Shown: positions 48,726 through 57,245, numbered from the stretch's first letter. The stretch is DNA of 64,000 nucleotides from Hominenteromicrobium mulieris (GCF_020687165.1 NZ_JAJEQC010000001.1); one strand, 5' to 3'. Notes: generated from the sequence alone by a model not told the origin. A program made the numbers and translations.

Positions 48726-49263
48726 GAAATACTTGATCGAGCATTGTGCGCCGACGCTGGCGTCGCTTAAAACGGCGAGTTTATTTTCCTACCACGCGGC
48801 GCAGGACCCGGAGGATGACGTAAAGCATTTGAATCGCATATTCCGCGATAAAGGCGTGGAGCTGCTGATCTTAAAGCGCGAAGAAAATGCGATGCTCATT
48901 TATGTGTGCCGCCGCACGCAGCTTGCAAAAGACCTGGAGCGCCCCGGCGCAAAGGAGCTTTTAGAACGCTACGGCTACACCGACACGAGCGTGGACGGCG
49001 CGATAGAGCGGCTGCGCATGCGGCTTGCAAGCGGAGACGGGTTCCCGCATGAGATTGGGCTTTTCCTCGGCTACCCGGTGGAGGACGTGCTTGGGTTCAT
49101 TGAAAACGCCGGGCAAAACTGCAAGTGCTGCGGATGTTGGAAGGTGTACTGCAACGAATGCGAGGCAGTGCGCACATTTGCGCGGTATAAGAAGTGCCGG
49201 GACATCTACAAGCGTTTGTGGCAGGAAGGCAGAAGTGTTTTGCAGCTTACCGTAGCTGCCTGA
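48718..49263 (+). CDS. DUF3793 protein
   Basis: A 181-residue DUF3793 protein. IEHCAPTLASLKTASLFSY opens it, FPHEIGLFLGYPVEDVLGFI is the family core, and NCKCCGCWKVYCNECEAV is a five-cysteine cluster that could bind a metal or iron-sulfur centre. DUF3793 genes tend, to my knowledge, to sit beside flavodoxin and ferrous-iron uptake genes in Clostridia, and this one does: flavodoxin follows 35 bases later. The start overlaps the DUF2325 gene by 8 bases. The reaction is unknown. Confidence 0.85.
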   Translation: MLEKYLIEHCAPTLASLKTASLFSYHAAQDPEDDVKHLNRIFRDKGVELLILKREENAMLIYVCRRTQLAKDLERPGAKELLERYGYTDTSVDGAIERLRMRLASGDGFPHEIGLFLGYPVEDVLGFIENAGQNCKCCGCWKVYCNECEAVRTFARYKKCRDIYKRLWQEGRSVLQLTVAA

Positions 49264-49298
49264 CATATAAAGAAATTTTTGAAAAGAGGTTACAAAAA

Positions 49299-49727
49299 AT
49301 GCGTAAAACAGCAGTTGTTTATTGGAGTGGTACAGGCAACACCCAGATGATGGCGGAAAAGGTTGCAGAAGGCGTTCGCGCAGCGGGCGCAGAAGCAGAT
49401 GTATATAACTGCACAGAGTTCTCCGCAGACTTGATGGATAACTATGAGGCTGTGGCGTTCGGCTGCCCGTCCATGGGCTCCGAGCAGCTGGAGGACACGG
49501 AGTTTGAGCCGGTGTTTACCGAGTGCGAAGCAAAGCTTTCCGGCAAGGTGATCGGTCTGTTCGGCTCTTACGGCTGGGGCGACGGCGAATGGATGCGTAA
49601 CTGGGAAGAGACCTGCCTTGGTGACGGCGCGGTCTTCGCAGGCGAGAGCGTCATCTGCAACGAAGCACCGGACGACGAAGCAGACGCAGCGTGCATTGCG
49701 CTTGGCAAGAAGCTCGCAGGTGAATAA
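49299..49727 (+). CDS. flavodoxin
   Basis: A 142-residue short-chain flavodoxin. VVYWSGTGNTQMMAEKVAEG is the FMN phosphate loop, FGCPSMGSEQLED and LFGSYGWGDGEWM are the isoalloxazine loops. It carries low-potential electrons in place of ferredoxin, classically when iron is short, which fits the DtxR-like operators upstream. The ATG follows AAAAGAGG by 8 bases. A terminator closes the operon. Confidence 0.94.
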   Translation: MRKTAVVYWSGTGNTQMMAEKVAEGVRAAGAEADVYNCTEFSADLMDNYEAVAFGCPSMGSEQLEDTEFEPVFTECEAKLSGKVIGLFGSYGWGDGEWMRNWEETCLGDGAVFAGESVICNEAPDDEADAACIALGKKLAGE

Positions 49728-49778
49728 TTTATAGAGTATAACGTGTAATACCACACATTTGCGCATAACAGGATAGAA

Positions 49779-49818
49779 AAAACCGACGGCATGAGGGAAC
49801 TTGTGCCGTCGGTTTTCT
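49779..49818 (+). terminator. terminator of the flavodoxin operon
   Basis: AAAACCGACGGCA (49779-49791) pairs with TGCCGTCGGTTTT (49804-49816). Confidence 0.85.
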
Positions 49819-49823
49819 TATAC

Positions 49824-49860
49824 AAAAGGAGCCGCTCTCGGAAACGGGAGCGACTCCTTT
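49824..49860 (-). terminator. terminator of the ddl-argS operon
   Basis: On the minus strand AAAGGAGTCGCTCCCG pairs with CGAGAGCGGCTCCTTT (one mismatch) and runs into TTTTG. Confidence 0.75.
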
Positions 49861-49871
49861 GCTGTTTATGA

Positions 49872-51560
49872 TTACATGGACGTCGGAACAGTGATGTTGA
49901 ACATGGTGAGGACGTTGCGAATGACCGTTGCGGTGGCGCGGCAAAGGGTGAGACGCGCCTGCATGAGGCTTTCTTCCTCGCCCTTTACACGGCAGGCATT
50001 GTAGAACTTGTGGAACTTTGTTGCAAGCTCGATAACATAGCGCGTGATGCGTACCGGGTCGTAGTCCTTTGCGGCGCCGATGATCTCATCGGTGTAAGAC
50101 GCGATGTGCTGGATGAGCTCAAGCTCCTCCGGCGCGGTGAGCAGTGCGAGCTCCTCTGCGGTGCAGTCGCGCGGGGTGACGCCCTCGGCTTCCAGTGCGC
50201 GCAGGATGCTGCAAATACGCGCGTGGGCGTACTGAACGTAGTACACGGGGTTCTGGGAATCCTGCTGCACGGCGAGGTCGAGGTCGAAGTCGAGCAGGGA
50301 GTTCGCTTCACGCATGTTAAAGAGGAATCTTGCGGAATCGACCGGAACTTCATCAAGCAGGTCACCAAGCTGGATGGCCTTACCGGTACGCTTGCTCATG
50401 CGCACGGGCTGGCCGTCACGCATCAAACGGACGAACTGCATGAGGATGATGTCGAGCTTATCGGCGCTCTGACCGATGGCGTCCATCGCGCCCTTCATGC
50501 GGGCGACATGGCCATGGTGATCGCTGCCCCAGATGTCGATGAGCAGGTCGAAGCCGCGGTCGAACTTATTCTTGTGGTAGGCGATGTCCGCCGTAAAGTA
50601 GGTCGGGTTGCCGTTGGCGCGGACGAGCACTTCGTCCTTTTCGCCGCCGAACTCGGTTGCCTTGTACCAGACAGCGCCGTCTTTTTCGTAAGTGAGGCCG
50701 CGGTCGCGCAGGTAATCGACGACAGCCATGACTTCGCCGTCCTTGTGCAGGTCGCTTTCGAGGAACCAGCGGTCGTAATGGACGCGGTATTTTTCCATAT
50801 CGGCCTTCATTTTCGCGATGTTCTTCGGCAGGCCGAAGCCGACGAGTGCCTTGCGGCGCTCTTCTTCGGTGACGTGCATCAGTTCATCGCCGTGCTCTTT
50901 GGCGTACTCTTTGGCGAGGTCAAGAATGTCTTCGCCGTGGTAGCTGTCCTCCGGGAGCTCCGGCGGATTTTCCGCGAAGAGCTGCTGGTAGCGAATGGAG
51001 AGGGAGAGACCGAATTTGTCGAGCTGATTGCCGGCGTCATTGACGTAAAACTCACGCCAAACGTCGTAGCCTGCGGCATCCAGAACGGAGGCGAGGCAAT
51101 CGCCGAGCGCGCCGCCGCGGGCGTTGCCCATGTGCATGGGACCCGTGGGGTTGGCGGAAACGAACTCGACCATGACCTTGCGGTGGTTGCCGTAGTCGCT
51201 TCTGCCGTATGCGCTGTCTTTTGTGAGCACTTCGGTCAGCACATCGCTGTAAAACGCGGAGCCGAGGAAGAAGTTCATGAAGCCGGGGCCGGCGGTCTCG
51301 GCCTTAACGAAGTAGGTGCCGTTGAGGTCGAGATTTTCCATGATAGCCGCGGCGATCTTCGGGGGCGCCATGCGGAATGCACGCGCGGAAGCCATGGCGG
51401 CGTTCGTTGCGAAATCACCGTGAGAGCGGTCTGCCGGGCGTTCTACGGTGAAAGCGGGCAGCTCTGCTTCGGGCAGCATGCCCGCAGTCATCGCTTTTTT
51501 CATCGCCGCTTCAATGACGGCAGAAACCTGTTCTTTTGCAATGCTTACTGCTTTAGACAT
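49872..51560 (-). CDS. argS: arginine--tRNA ligase
   Basis: A 562-residue class I synthetase. The Add-1 domain opens the protein (MSKAVSIAKEQVSAVIEAAM), VEFVSANPTGPMHMGNARGG holds the HIGH-class motif HMGN, and VRMSKRTGKAI is the KMSKS-class loop, followed by the helical anticodon domain ending in LTMFNITVPTSM. The ATG at 51560 is 9 bases after GAAAGGA; the frame continues upstream without homology. It is the last gene of a minus-strand operon with ddl, murI and the DUF1934 gene. Confidence 0.96.
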   Translation of the reverse strand: MSKAVSIAKEQVSAVIEAAMKKAMTAGMLPEAELPAFTVERPADRSHGDFATNAAMASARAFRMAPPKIAAAIMENLDLNGTYFVKAETAGPGFMNFFLGSAFYSDVLTEVLTKDSAYGRSDYGNHRKVMVEFVSANPTGPMHMGNARGGALGDCLASVLDAAGYDVWREFYVNDAGNQLDKFGLSLSIRYQQLFAENPPELPEDSYHGEDILDLAKEYAKEHGDELMHVTEEERRKALVGFGLPKNIAKMKADMEKYRVHYDRWFLESDLHKDGEVMAVVDYLRDRGLTYEKDGAVWYKATEFGGEKDEVLVRANGNPTYFTADIAYHKNKFDRGFDLLIDIWGSDHHGHVARMKGAMDAIGQSADKLDIILMQFVRLMRDGQPVRMSKRTGKAIQLGDLLDEVPVDSARFLFNMREANSLLDFDLDLAVQQDSQNPVYYVQYAHARICSILRALEAEGVTPRDCTAEELALLTAPEELELIQHIASYTDEIIGAAKDYDPVRITRYVIELATKFHKFYNACRVKGEEESLMQARLTLCRATATVIRNVLTMFNITVPTSM

Positions 51561-51579
51561 AGGGGATGTTCCTTTCGGT

Positions 51580-52023
51580 TTATTTATTGAATAGATCACG
51601 CTTGCGCAGGCGAACGCAGATTTCGTTGCTGGAGGAAAGCTGGGTATCGATGTCGAGCGTATAGCGGATGCACAGCTCACCGCCCGCAGCGGAAAGGTCA
51701 TGCTTTAACGTCTGTGTATATACGCCGAGGGAGAGCACGCCTGCGCCGGTATCATAAAGGCATTTGTGGCGCTTGCCTTTTTCCAGCACCAGACGGGTGG
51801 GCGTGCCGGGGGTCAGCATGGTGACGGTATCCTCATTTTCGATTTTGAGCACTTTGAGCTGACCGTTATACGGCGCTTCATCGGCATATTCCGTGTAGGA
51901 GATATACTTTGCGCCGCCGCGCTCGGTGTAATCGCCGAGCGTATCCACCTGAATTTCATCGGTCTGTGCGTCAATCGTTTGGCGACCGATGATGGTGATT
52001 TCGTAATCTTCGCGCATAATCAC
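51580..52023 (-). CDS. DUF1934 beta-barrel protein (YwiB-like)
   Basis: A 147-residue DUF1934 protein, related to B. subtilis YwiB, a small lipocalin-like beta-barrel of unknown function. YISYTEYADEAPYNGQLKVL, TPTRLVLEKGKRHKCLYDTG and GELCIRYTLDIDTQLSSSNE are the family blocks. The family often precedes argS, as here. The GTG at 52023 directly follows the murI stop and is 6 bases after GAAAGG; the ATG two codons later is the alternative. Confidence 0.85.
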   Translation of the reverse strand: MIMREDYEITIIGRQTIDAQTDEIQVDTLGDYTERGGAKYISYTEYADEAPYNGQLKVLKIENEDTVTMLTPGTPTRLVLEKGKRHKCLYDTGAGVLSLGVYTQTLKHDLSAAGGELCIRYTLDIDTQLSSSNEICVRLRKRDLFNK

Positions 52024-52836
52024 TCAGTACCTTTCAATATCTATACATTCCACGCAGCTTTCAACGCTTTGCCCGAGGAAGAGCTCGGCGACTTTATAAA
52101 AGCTTTCGGTGTCGTCGCTGACAAAATACTGCTGTGTGCCGTCGGTTTTGCCGTCGCACAGCAGACCGTTTTCCTCCAGCACGGTGCGGCAGCTTTTGGC
52201 GGCTTCGCGGCCGGAACTGATGAGTGTGACGTTTTCGCCCATGACGCGGCGGATGGTCTCGCTGATGATGGGGTAATGCGTGCAGCCCAGAATGAGTGTA
52301 TCTACGCCGGCTTCACGGATGGGCGTTAAGTAGCGCTCGGCCGTCAGGCGCGGGATAGGGTCATCCGGCGAGACGAACGCGTTTTCTACGAGCGGCACGA
52401 ATAAGGGGCACGCCTGCTCGAACACTTCGGTTTTCGGCGCGAGACGCTCGATCTCCTTGCGGTAGGAGCCGGAAGCGATGGTGGCGGCGGTGCCGATAAT
52501 GCCGATCTTGCCGTTTTTCGTTTGCTCCACCGCGGCGCGCGCCGTGGGGCGCAGCACATCAAAATAGGGGACGGGCAGCGCATCGCCGATGTCACGGGCA
52601 ACAGAGCTGACCGTACCACAGGCGGCCAACACGGCTTTTACGTCGTGTCGGATGAGAAAATTCATATCTTGTTTTGCGTATTTGCGGATGATCTCGCGCC
52701 CGCGCGAGCCGTAGGGCACGCGGCCGGTATCGCCGAAGTAGAGGATACTCTCGTTCGGCAGGGTGCGAATCAGCTCCCGCATGGCGGTGAGGCCGCCAAG
52801 GCCGGAGTCAAATACGCCGATGGGTCTGTTATCCAT
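52024..52836 (-). CDS. murI: glutamate racemase
   Basis: A 270-residue MurI supplying D-glutamate for peptidoglycan. IGVFDSGLGGLTAMRELIRT holds the first acid/base region, LAACGTVSSVARD the first catalytic Cys and LILGCTHYPIISETI the second Cys with its His. Length and order are normal. It lies 15 bases after ddl, so two enzymes for D-amino acids in the wall precursor are made together. Confidence 0.95.
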   Translation of the reverse strand: MDNRPIGVFDSGLGGLTAMRELIRTLPNESILYFGDTGRVPYGSRGREIIRKYAKQDMNFLIRHDVKAVLAACGTVSSVARDIGDALPVPYFDVLRPTARAAVEQTKNGKIGIIGTAATIASGSYRKEIERLAPKTEVFEQACPLFVPLVENAFVSPDDPIPRLTAERYLTPIREAGVDTLILGCTHYPIISETIRRVMGENVTLISSGREAAKSCRTVLEENGLLCDGKTDGTQQYFVSDDTESFYKVAELFLGQSVESCVECIDIERY

Positions 52837-52851
52837 AAATTGCGCCTCGCG

Positions 52852-53925
52852 TTAGTCTTCACGCGTAAAAGCGCAGTCGATGAGCTTTTCAAGCAGCTCG
52901 CTGTACGGGGTACCGGCGTTTTCCCAGAGCTTCGGGTACATGCTGATGGACGTGAAGCCCGGCAGCGTGTTGATCTCGTTTAGAATGACCCTGTGCTCCT
53001 TTTCGGTGACGAAGAAATCCACGCGGGAAAGGCCGTCGCAGCCGAGCAGGTTGTAGGCGCGAACAGCCGTCTTGCGCACTTCCTCCGCAACGTCTTCGGG
53101 CAGACGCGCCGGGATGAAGAGCTGTGCGACGCCGTTCTTATATTTGTCGTCATAATCGTAGAATTCTGCACCCGCACCGATCTCGCCGACCGGGGAAGCG
53201 ACGCTTTTGCCGCGGTTGCCGAGCACGGCGCACTCGACCTCCTGCCCGACGATGCCTTCTTCAACGACGACCTTCGTATCGTTTTCGGCGGCAAGGCGGA
53301 TGGCGGCGTCGAGCTTTTCGGGAGCTGTCACCTTGCTGACACCGACGGAGGAGCCTGCATTTGCCGGCTTTACAAACACCGGGAAATTGAGGCGTGCGGC
53401 GATTTTGTTGCGGATCTTCTCGCCGTCTGCGAAATAGCGGTCGGCGTAGAACCACAAGTAGTGCGCCTGCTCGATGTTCGCGGCGGAAAGCAGCGTGTGG
53501 GTGACGGCTTTATCCATGCACACAGCGGAAGCCAGTGTGCCGCAGCCGACATACGGGATGCCGCTGAGCTTAAAGAGACCCTGAATGGTGCCGTCTTCGC
53601 CGTTTTTGCCGTGCAGCACGGGGAAGAGGACATCGACCTTCAAAACGGTATAGCTGCCGTCTGCGTTCAGAACGACAAGGCCGTTCGTCGCTTTATCGGG
53701 AGAGATGAACGCGGGGCGCGCGGTTTCGCTGTTCATCCACGTGTTGTTTTCAATGTTTTCCACAGCACCCGAATAGAGCAGCCAGCGACCGTCCTTTGTG
53801 ATGCCGAGGGTGAGAATGTCAAATTTCTCTGTATCGAGATTTCGGATGATCGAAGCGGAGGACATCAGCGAAACTTCATATTCCGAAGACGCGCCGCCGA
53901 AGATCACGCAAACTGTTTTTTTCAT
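52852..53925 (-). CDS. ddl: D-alanine--D-alanine ligase
   Basis: A 357-residue ATP-grasp ligase that joins two D-Ala for the peptidoglycan stem. VIFGGASSEYEVSLMSSASI is the N-terminal D-Ala loop, FPVFVKPANAGSSVGVSKV the ATP-grasp strand, and SRVDFFVTEK with LNEINTLPGFTSISMYPKLW the metal and omega-loop region. The residue pattern of the omega loop includes the Tyr associated with D-Ala, not D-Lac, as product. ATG 53925 follows AAGGAGCC. It heads the minus-strand operon. Confidence 0.95.
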   Translation of the reverse strand: MKKTVCVIFGGASSEYEVSLMSSASIIRNLDTEKFDILTLGITKDGRWLLYSGAVENIENNTWMNSETARPAFISPDKATNGLVVLNADGSYTVLKVDVLFPVLHGKNGEDGTIQGLFKLSGIPYVGCGTLASAVCMDKAVTHTLLSAANIEQAHYLWFYADRYFADGEKIRNKIAARLNFPVFVKPANAGSSVGVSKVTAPEKLDAAIRLAAENDTKVVVEEGIVGQEVECAVLGNRGKSVASPVGEIGAGAEFYDYDDKYKNGVAQLFIPARLPEDVAEEVRKTAVRAYNLLGCDGLSRVDFFVTEKEHRVILNEINTLPGFTSISMYPKLWENAGTPYSELLEKLIDCAFTRED

Positions 53926-54105
53926 GATAAAGGGCTCCTTCCCGCGCAGAAAATCACTGCGCAAACACTTTTTTGAGTGTTCAAAAAGAATTTTCAAAAG
54001 AATAAAAGAACAATATACCAGTAGTTTTACTCTTTTGCCGTATAAAATATGCGAATACACGAAACGGATCGCGCACACGCGTCGCCGCTCGGGCGATATC
54101 GGTTT
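53926..54105 (-). promoter_or_regulatory. leader of the ddl operon
   Basis: This 180-base leader holds no gene. Read on the minus strand it has an AACACT/AGTGTT hairpin (about 53961-53978) and a GCGCAG/CTGCGC hairpin (about 53943-53961) just before the ribosome site. No known riboswitch pattern was recognised. Confidence 0.35.
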
Positions 54106-54134
54106 AGTATACCATATCTTCCGTGTTTTTTCAA
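54106..54134 (-). promoter_or_regulatory. promoter of the ddl-murI-DUF1934-argS operon
   Basis: Minus-strand TTGAAA (54129-54134), 17-base spacer, TATACT (54106-54111). Confidence 0.75.
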
Positions 54135-54164
54135 GCGCTGTGCGGGTTTTCGGGGCAGGATATA

Positions 54165-54210
54165 AAAGAAAAGCAGCCCACGGCGCTGCAAACACAGAGC
54201 CGTGGACTGC
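54165..54210 (-). terminator. terminator after the ThuA remnant
   Basis: GCAG-CCACGGC pairs with GCCGTGG-CTGC (54173-54184 with 54199-54210) and on the minus strand runs into TTTTCTTTT. Confidence 0.7.
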
Positions 54211-54245
54211 GAAACGGTAAAATTATTCTATTTTAGAAAAGCGAG

Positions 54246-54500
54246 TTAGTCCCACATCTTGAGGTATTCGCCGGTGTTGCCTTCAAGGCGAGCCTGCTCG
54301 AGCGTGACTTCGATGCTCGGTGCGCCGAGGGTGATGCGTCTGTTCTTATCATTATAGCACCAACGCACGGCGTTCTGGATGATGCGGCGGACGTACGGAT
54401 TGTAGAAGGAGCCGTTCGTCTCGTGGCCCGGCTGGAAATAGAAGATCTTGCCGTAGCCGCGGGTGAAGGTGCAGCCGCTGCGGAAGACTTCGCCGATGTG
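54246..54500 (-). pseudogene. C-terminal remnant of a ThuA-like protein
   Basis: About 85 codons on the minus strand read GEVFRSGCTFTRGYGKIFYF, then QPGHETNGSFYNPYVRRIIQ and NAVRW, which is the C-terminal third of ThuA (trehalose utilisation-like) proteins. The N-terminal part is missing. In another frame, 54520-54560 reads PHFGDFF, which resembles the strand that precedes this part in ThuA (YGEFF-like), so a frameshift near a CCCGGCTTTGCGGG hairpin at 54514-54528 may have followed the deletion. It keeps a terminator but has no start. The DUF1540 gene now begins 96 bases away on the other strand. Confidence 0.75.
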
Positions 54501-54595
54501 GCTTTTGCATAAAACCCGGCTTTGCGGGCAGGCTAAAGAAGTCGCCAAAGTGCGGCACGAACTTAGAAATTCAAAAGGAAAGGATCTGGACCGAT

Positions 54596-54925
54596 ATGAA
54601 CAAGCTGAAATGTAGCGTGACGACCTGCCGACACAACGCAAACAACCTGTGCGAGCTGCGCAAAATTCAGGTGGACGGCCCCGCCGCGCTGGAAAGCCGC
54701 GAGACCTGCTGCGGCTCTTATGCAGAGCGCACGTCTTCCTCCGAAAACTCCTGTGGATGCTCGTCTTCACCGAGCGCCACAGCTGATGTGCATTGCAGCG
54801 CCGAGCACTGCACGTATAACGATAACCGCAAGTGCAGCGCGGACTGCGTCTGTGTGGGTTGCTGTTGCGCAGACCCGGAGGTCGTCAGCGAGACGGAATG
54901 CTGCACGTTTGAGCGCAGAGCGTAA
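54596..54925 (+). CDS. Cys-rich protein with two DUF1540 domains
   Basis: A 109-residue protein with two DUF1540 units. The first has CSVTTCRHNANNLCELRKI and closes with TCCGSY; the second has CSAEHCTYNDNRKCSADCVC and closes with CCTF; together they hold 18 or more cysteines. A Ser/Ala linker joins them. The family is small, common in Clostridia and spore formers, and of unknown function; metal binding is likely. The ATG follows GGAAAGGATCTGGACCGAT. A terminator follows. Confidence 0.88.
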   Translation: MNKLKCSVTTCRHNANNLCELRKIQVDGPAALESRETCCGSYAERTSSSENSCGCSSSPSATADVHCSAEHCTYNDNRKCSADCVCVGCCCADPEVVSETECCTFERRA

Positions 54926-54954
54926 CCGTTTCTAAATCTTCACATGTTTCCCTT

Positions 54955-54987
54955 AGGGCGGTGCGGCTTTGGCTGTGCCGCCCTTTT
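54955..54987 (+). terminator. terminator of the DUF1540 gene
   Basis: AGGGCGG (54955-54961) pairs with CCGCCCT (54978-54984), followed by TTT. Confidence 0.7.
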
Positions 54988-54990
54988 CTG

Positions 54991-55019
54991 TTGCTTTTTA
55001 CCATGTTTTTCGATATACT
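54991..55019 (+). promoter_or_regulatory. promoter of the nuclease-like gene
   Basis: TTGCTT (54991-54996), 17-base spacer, TATACT (55014-55019). Confidence 0.65.
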
Positions 55020-55051
55020 GTTTTTATAAACCGACAGAGAGGGGGAGCACG

Positions 55052-55798
55052 GTGATCGACACGGAACGTTTTTTACAGGCGCGAAAAGAGGCGCTGGGGC
55101 GCGTTGGCGGCGCAGGCGGTATCGGTACGCTTTCGGAAAAAGCTTTGCACGCGGCGCTGAAAAGCTACTACGAACCCGATTTTGAGAGCCGCGAAGTGAA
55201 GGTGGGCGGCTTTGTGGCGGATATTGTCGGCGAAAACGGAATCATCGAAATTCAAACGCGCGGGTTTGACCGGCTGAGCCGCAAACTCGACGTGTTTTTG
55301 GAAGCGGCGCGCGTAACGGTGGTATACCCTGTGGTGCCAAAGCGCGGGCTGTGCTGGGTGGACCCCGAAACAGGCGAGATCTTCGAAAAGCGAAAATCAC
55401 CGAAAAAAGGCGCAGCGTATGATGTTTTTCCGGAGCTGTATAAGATCAAAAATCAGCTTATGCACCCGAATTTCCGGCTGTGCATCCCGCTTTTGGAGGT
55501 GACGGACTACAAGTATCTCGACGGTTACGGTAAGCAAAAGAAGCTGCGCGCGACGCGCGGGGAGCGTATCCCGGAAGCACTGCTCGGCGAAGTGATCTGC
55601 GAGAGCCGTTGGGATTATTTGAATTTGCTGCCCGAAGACCTGCCGGAGCCGTTTACGACGAAAACGCTTGCAAAAGCGATGCGACGCGCGCAGACGCAAG
55701 CGCAGTGTGCAGCGAATGTGCTGTATTCCATGGGTGTTTTGGAGCGTGTGGGTAAGGAGAAAAACGCATATTTGTACGTGAAAAAACAGGAAGAATAA
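55052..55798 (+). CDS. unassigned protein with PD-(D/E)XK nuclease-like core and C-terminal winged helix
   Basis: A 248-residue protein I cannot name. Near the start, E29 lies in the helix LSEKALHAALKSYY, followed by strands VGGFVADIVG with D57 and GIIEIQTRGF with E66 and Q68. This helix-strand-strand order with E, D and E-x-Q is the pattern of PD-(D/E)XK nucleases that use Gln in place of Lys. The C-terminal 60 residues (TKTLAKAMRRAQTQAQCAANVLY ... MGVLERVG, split here) read as a winged helix. The GTG start follows GAGGGGGAGC by 4 bases and a promoter lies 33 bases upstream. It is monocistronic and not tied to a known restriction or defence set. Confidence 0.6.
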   Translation: MIDTERFLQARKEALGRVGGAGGIGTLSEKALHAALKSYYEPDFESREVKVGGFVADIVGENGIIEIQTRGFDRLSRKLDVFLEAARVTVVYPVVPKRGLCWVDPETGEIFEKRKSPKKGAAYDVFPELYKIKNQLMHPNFRLCIPLLEVTDYKYLDGYGKQKKLRATRGERIPEALLGEVICESRWDYLNLLPEDLPEPFTTKTLAKAMRRAQTQAQCAANVLYSMGVLERVGKEKNAYLYVKKQEE

Positions 55799-55845
55799 AA
55801 GCATATCGCTTGCGGCTTTTGAAGCTCGGAGCGATACGCTTTTTG
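55797..55845 (+). terminator. terminator of the nuclease-like gene
   Basis: AAAAGCATATCGCT pairs with AGCGATACGCTTTT (one mismatch) and ends in TTTTT. Confidence 0.75.
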
Positions 55846-55863
55846 GTGGGGGTTGTTTTTCTG

Positions 55864-55930
55864 AAGGCGGCGTTTTTGCCGCCTTGGGCGTTGTCCTAAG
55901 AACCCGCAAGTTTTCTCGAAGAAAACTTGA
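55864..55930. other. two strong intergenic hairpins
   Basis: AAGGCGGC/GCCGCCTT (55864-55885 region) and CAAGTTTTCT/AGAAAACTTG (55908-55930, 3-base loop) lie between two convergent genes. Neither has a clear T-run; they may protect the 3' end of the RodA-like transcript. Confidence 0.45.
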
Positions 55931-55961
55931 CGAAAGACTCTTAGCCATGGTTACCGGAAGC

Positions 55962-57245
55962 TTAGGCGTTTAATTTACGGAAGTTCATTTTCAGCGTTCT
56001 TGTACTGCGCAGGTGAGGAACGTTGGCGTCGGGGCGATGCATGTATACGCTTTGTATCAGGCCGAAGCCGAGGTACAGACATACGGCACTGCTGCCGCCG
56101 GCAGAGAAGAACGGCAATGTGACGCCCATGACGGGCAGAAGCGCCAGGCACATGCCGATATTTGAGACGGACTGTAAAGCGATGAGCCCGAAAAAGCCGA
56201 AGCACATGCAGCGCCCGAGGTCGTCCCTCGCCTTTGACGCGATATACAGCACGCGCAGGAGATACACTAACAATAATACGATGATGGCGGTGCAGCCGAT
56301 GAAGCCGAGCTCCTCACCGGCAACGGAGAAGATAAAATCACTGTGCTGGAACGTGACGAGGTTTGTTTCGACACGCGGACCGTTAAACAGCCCTTTGCCG
56401 GTCAGCTGGCCGCTGCCGATGGAGATACGTCCCTGCACCTGCTGGTAGCCTTCATTGAGCTGAATAGATGGGTCGTCCAGATTATAGACAGATGTGAAGC
56501 GCTTGATCTGGTATTCGCTGAGAACAAATTTCCACAGCACGGGCACGGACACGGCGACAAGCGCGCCGAGCAAAATGAAATAGCGCAGCTGCACACCGCC
56601 GCCGAGGCTCATGCACAGGAACATGAAGAAAAAAACGATCGCGGCGCCGTCATCACCCTGAACATGGCAGAGCAGAACGGGCACCGCCGCGTGGAGCGCG
56701 AGCAGAACGACGTGCAGAGGGTGATTGATTTTATTTTGCACGCGCAAAACGGAGATGTGCTTTGCATACGTCAGCATAAAGCAGATTTTCACAAGCTCGC
56801 TCGTCTGGAACGTGCGGCCCGCAAGGCTGATCCACGCGCGCGCGTTGACGCCCTCGCTGCCCTGCACGCTGATGCCGAAAAACATGGTGTAGAGCATGAT
56901 AAAAACGGAAAAACCCGCGATGAGATACCAGAACGACGCAATGCTTTCGTAATCGATGAAGGAGAGTACAAGCGCCGCGAGAAGGCCCGCAACGGTCACG
57001 ACGAGCTGCGTTTTGAAATAATCCGTGTTCATCGCGCGGGAAACGCTTTTCAGAAGAATAAGGCTGAACGTGGATATTGTGAGCATCAAAAGCCAAAGAA
57101 GCTTGTCCGTACGGCGGAAAAAGGACGAAACAGCAAGGAAAATGCGGCTGTCTTTCGTAAGATCACCTGCTTTCAAAAAAATCAGAAGAAGCCAAAGTAA
57201 AACAAAGCGTAAAAGTCTTTGTAAGATGTTAGGAATAAAAAGCAA
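55962..57245 (-). CDS. RodA/FtsW/SpoVE family glycosyltransferase
   Basis: A multi-pass SEDS protein of up to 427 residues that polymerises lipid II glycan strands. VNARAWISLAGRTFQTSELV, HSDFIFSVAGEELGFIG and LPVMGVTLPFFSAGGSS are the SEDS signatures; the FFRRTDKLLWLLMLTISTFS start resembles RodA more than FtsW. The partner class B PBP and the mre genes are not adjacent. The start is unclear: the frame opens with a TTG at 57245, 17 bases after the likely transcription start and without a ribosome site; TTG 57176 is another option, and no ATG fits before residue 54. Confidence 0.85.
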   Translation of the reverse strand: MLFIPNILQRLLRFVLLWLLLIFLKAGDLTKDSRIFLAVSSFFRRTDKLLWLLMLTISTFSLILLKSVSRAMNTDYFKTQLVVTVAGLLAALVLSFIDYESIASFWYLIAGFSVFIMLYTMFFGISVQGSEGVNARAWISLAGRTFQTSELVKICFMLTYAKHISVLRVQNKINHPLHVVLLALHAAVPVLLCHVQGDDGAAIVFFFMFLCMSLGGGVQLRYFILLGALVAVSVPVLWKFVLSEYQIKRFTSVYNLDDPSIQLNEGYQQVQGRISIGSGQLTGKGLFNGPRVETNLVTFQHSDFIFSVAGEELGFIGCTAIIVLLLVYLLRVLYIASKARDDLGRCMCFGFFGLIALQSVSNIGMCLALLPVMGVTLPFFSAGGSSAVCLYLGFGLIQSVYMHRPDANVPHLRSTRTLKMNFRKLNA

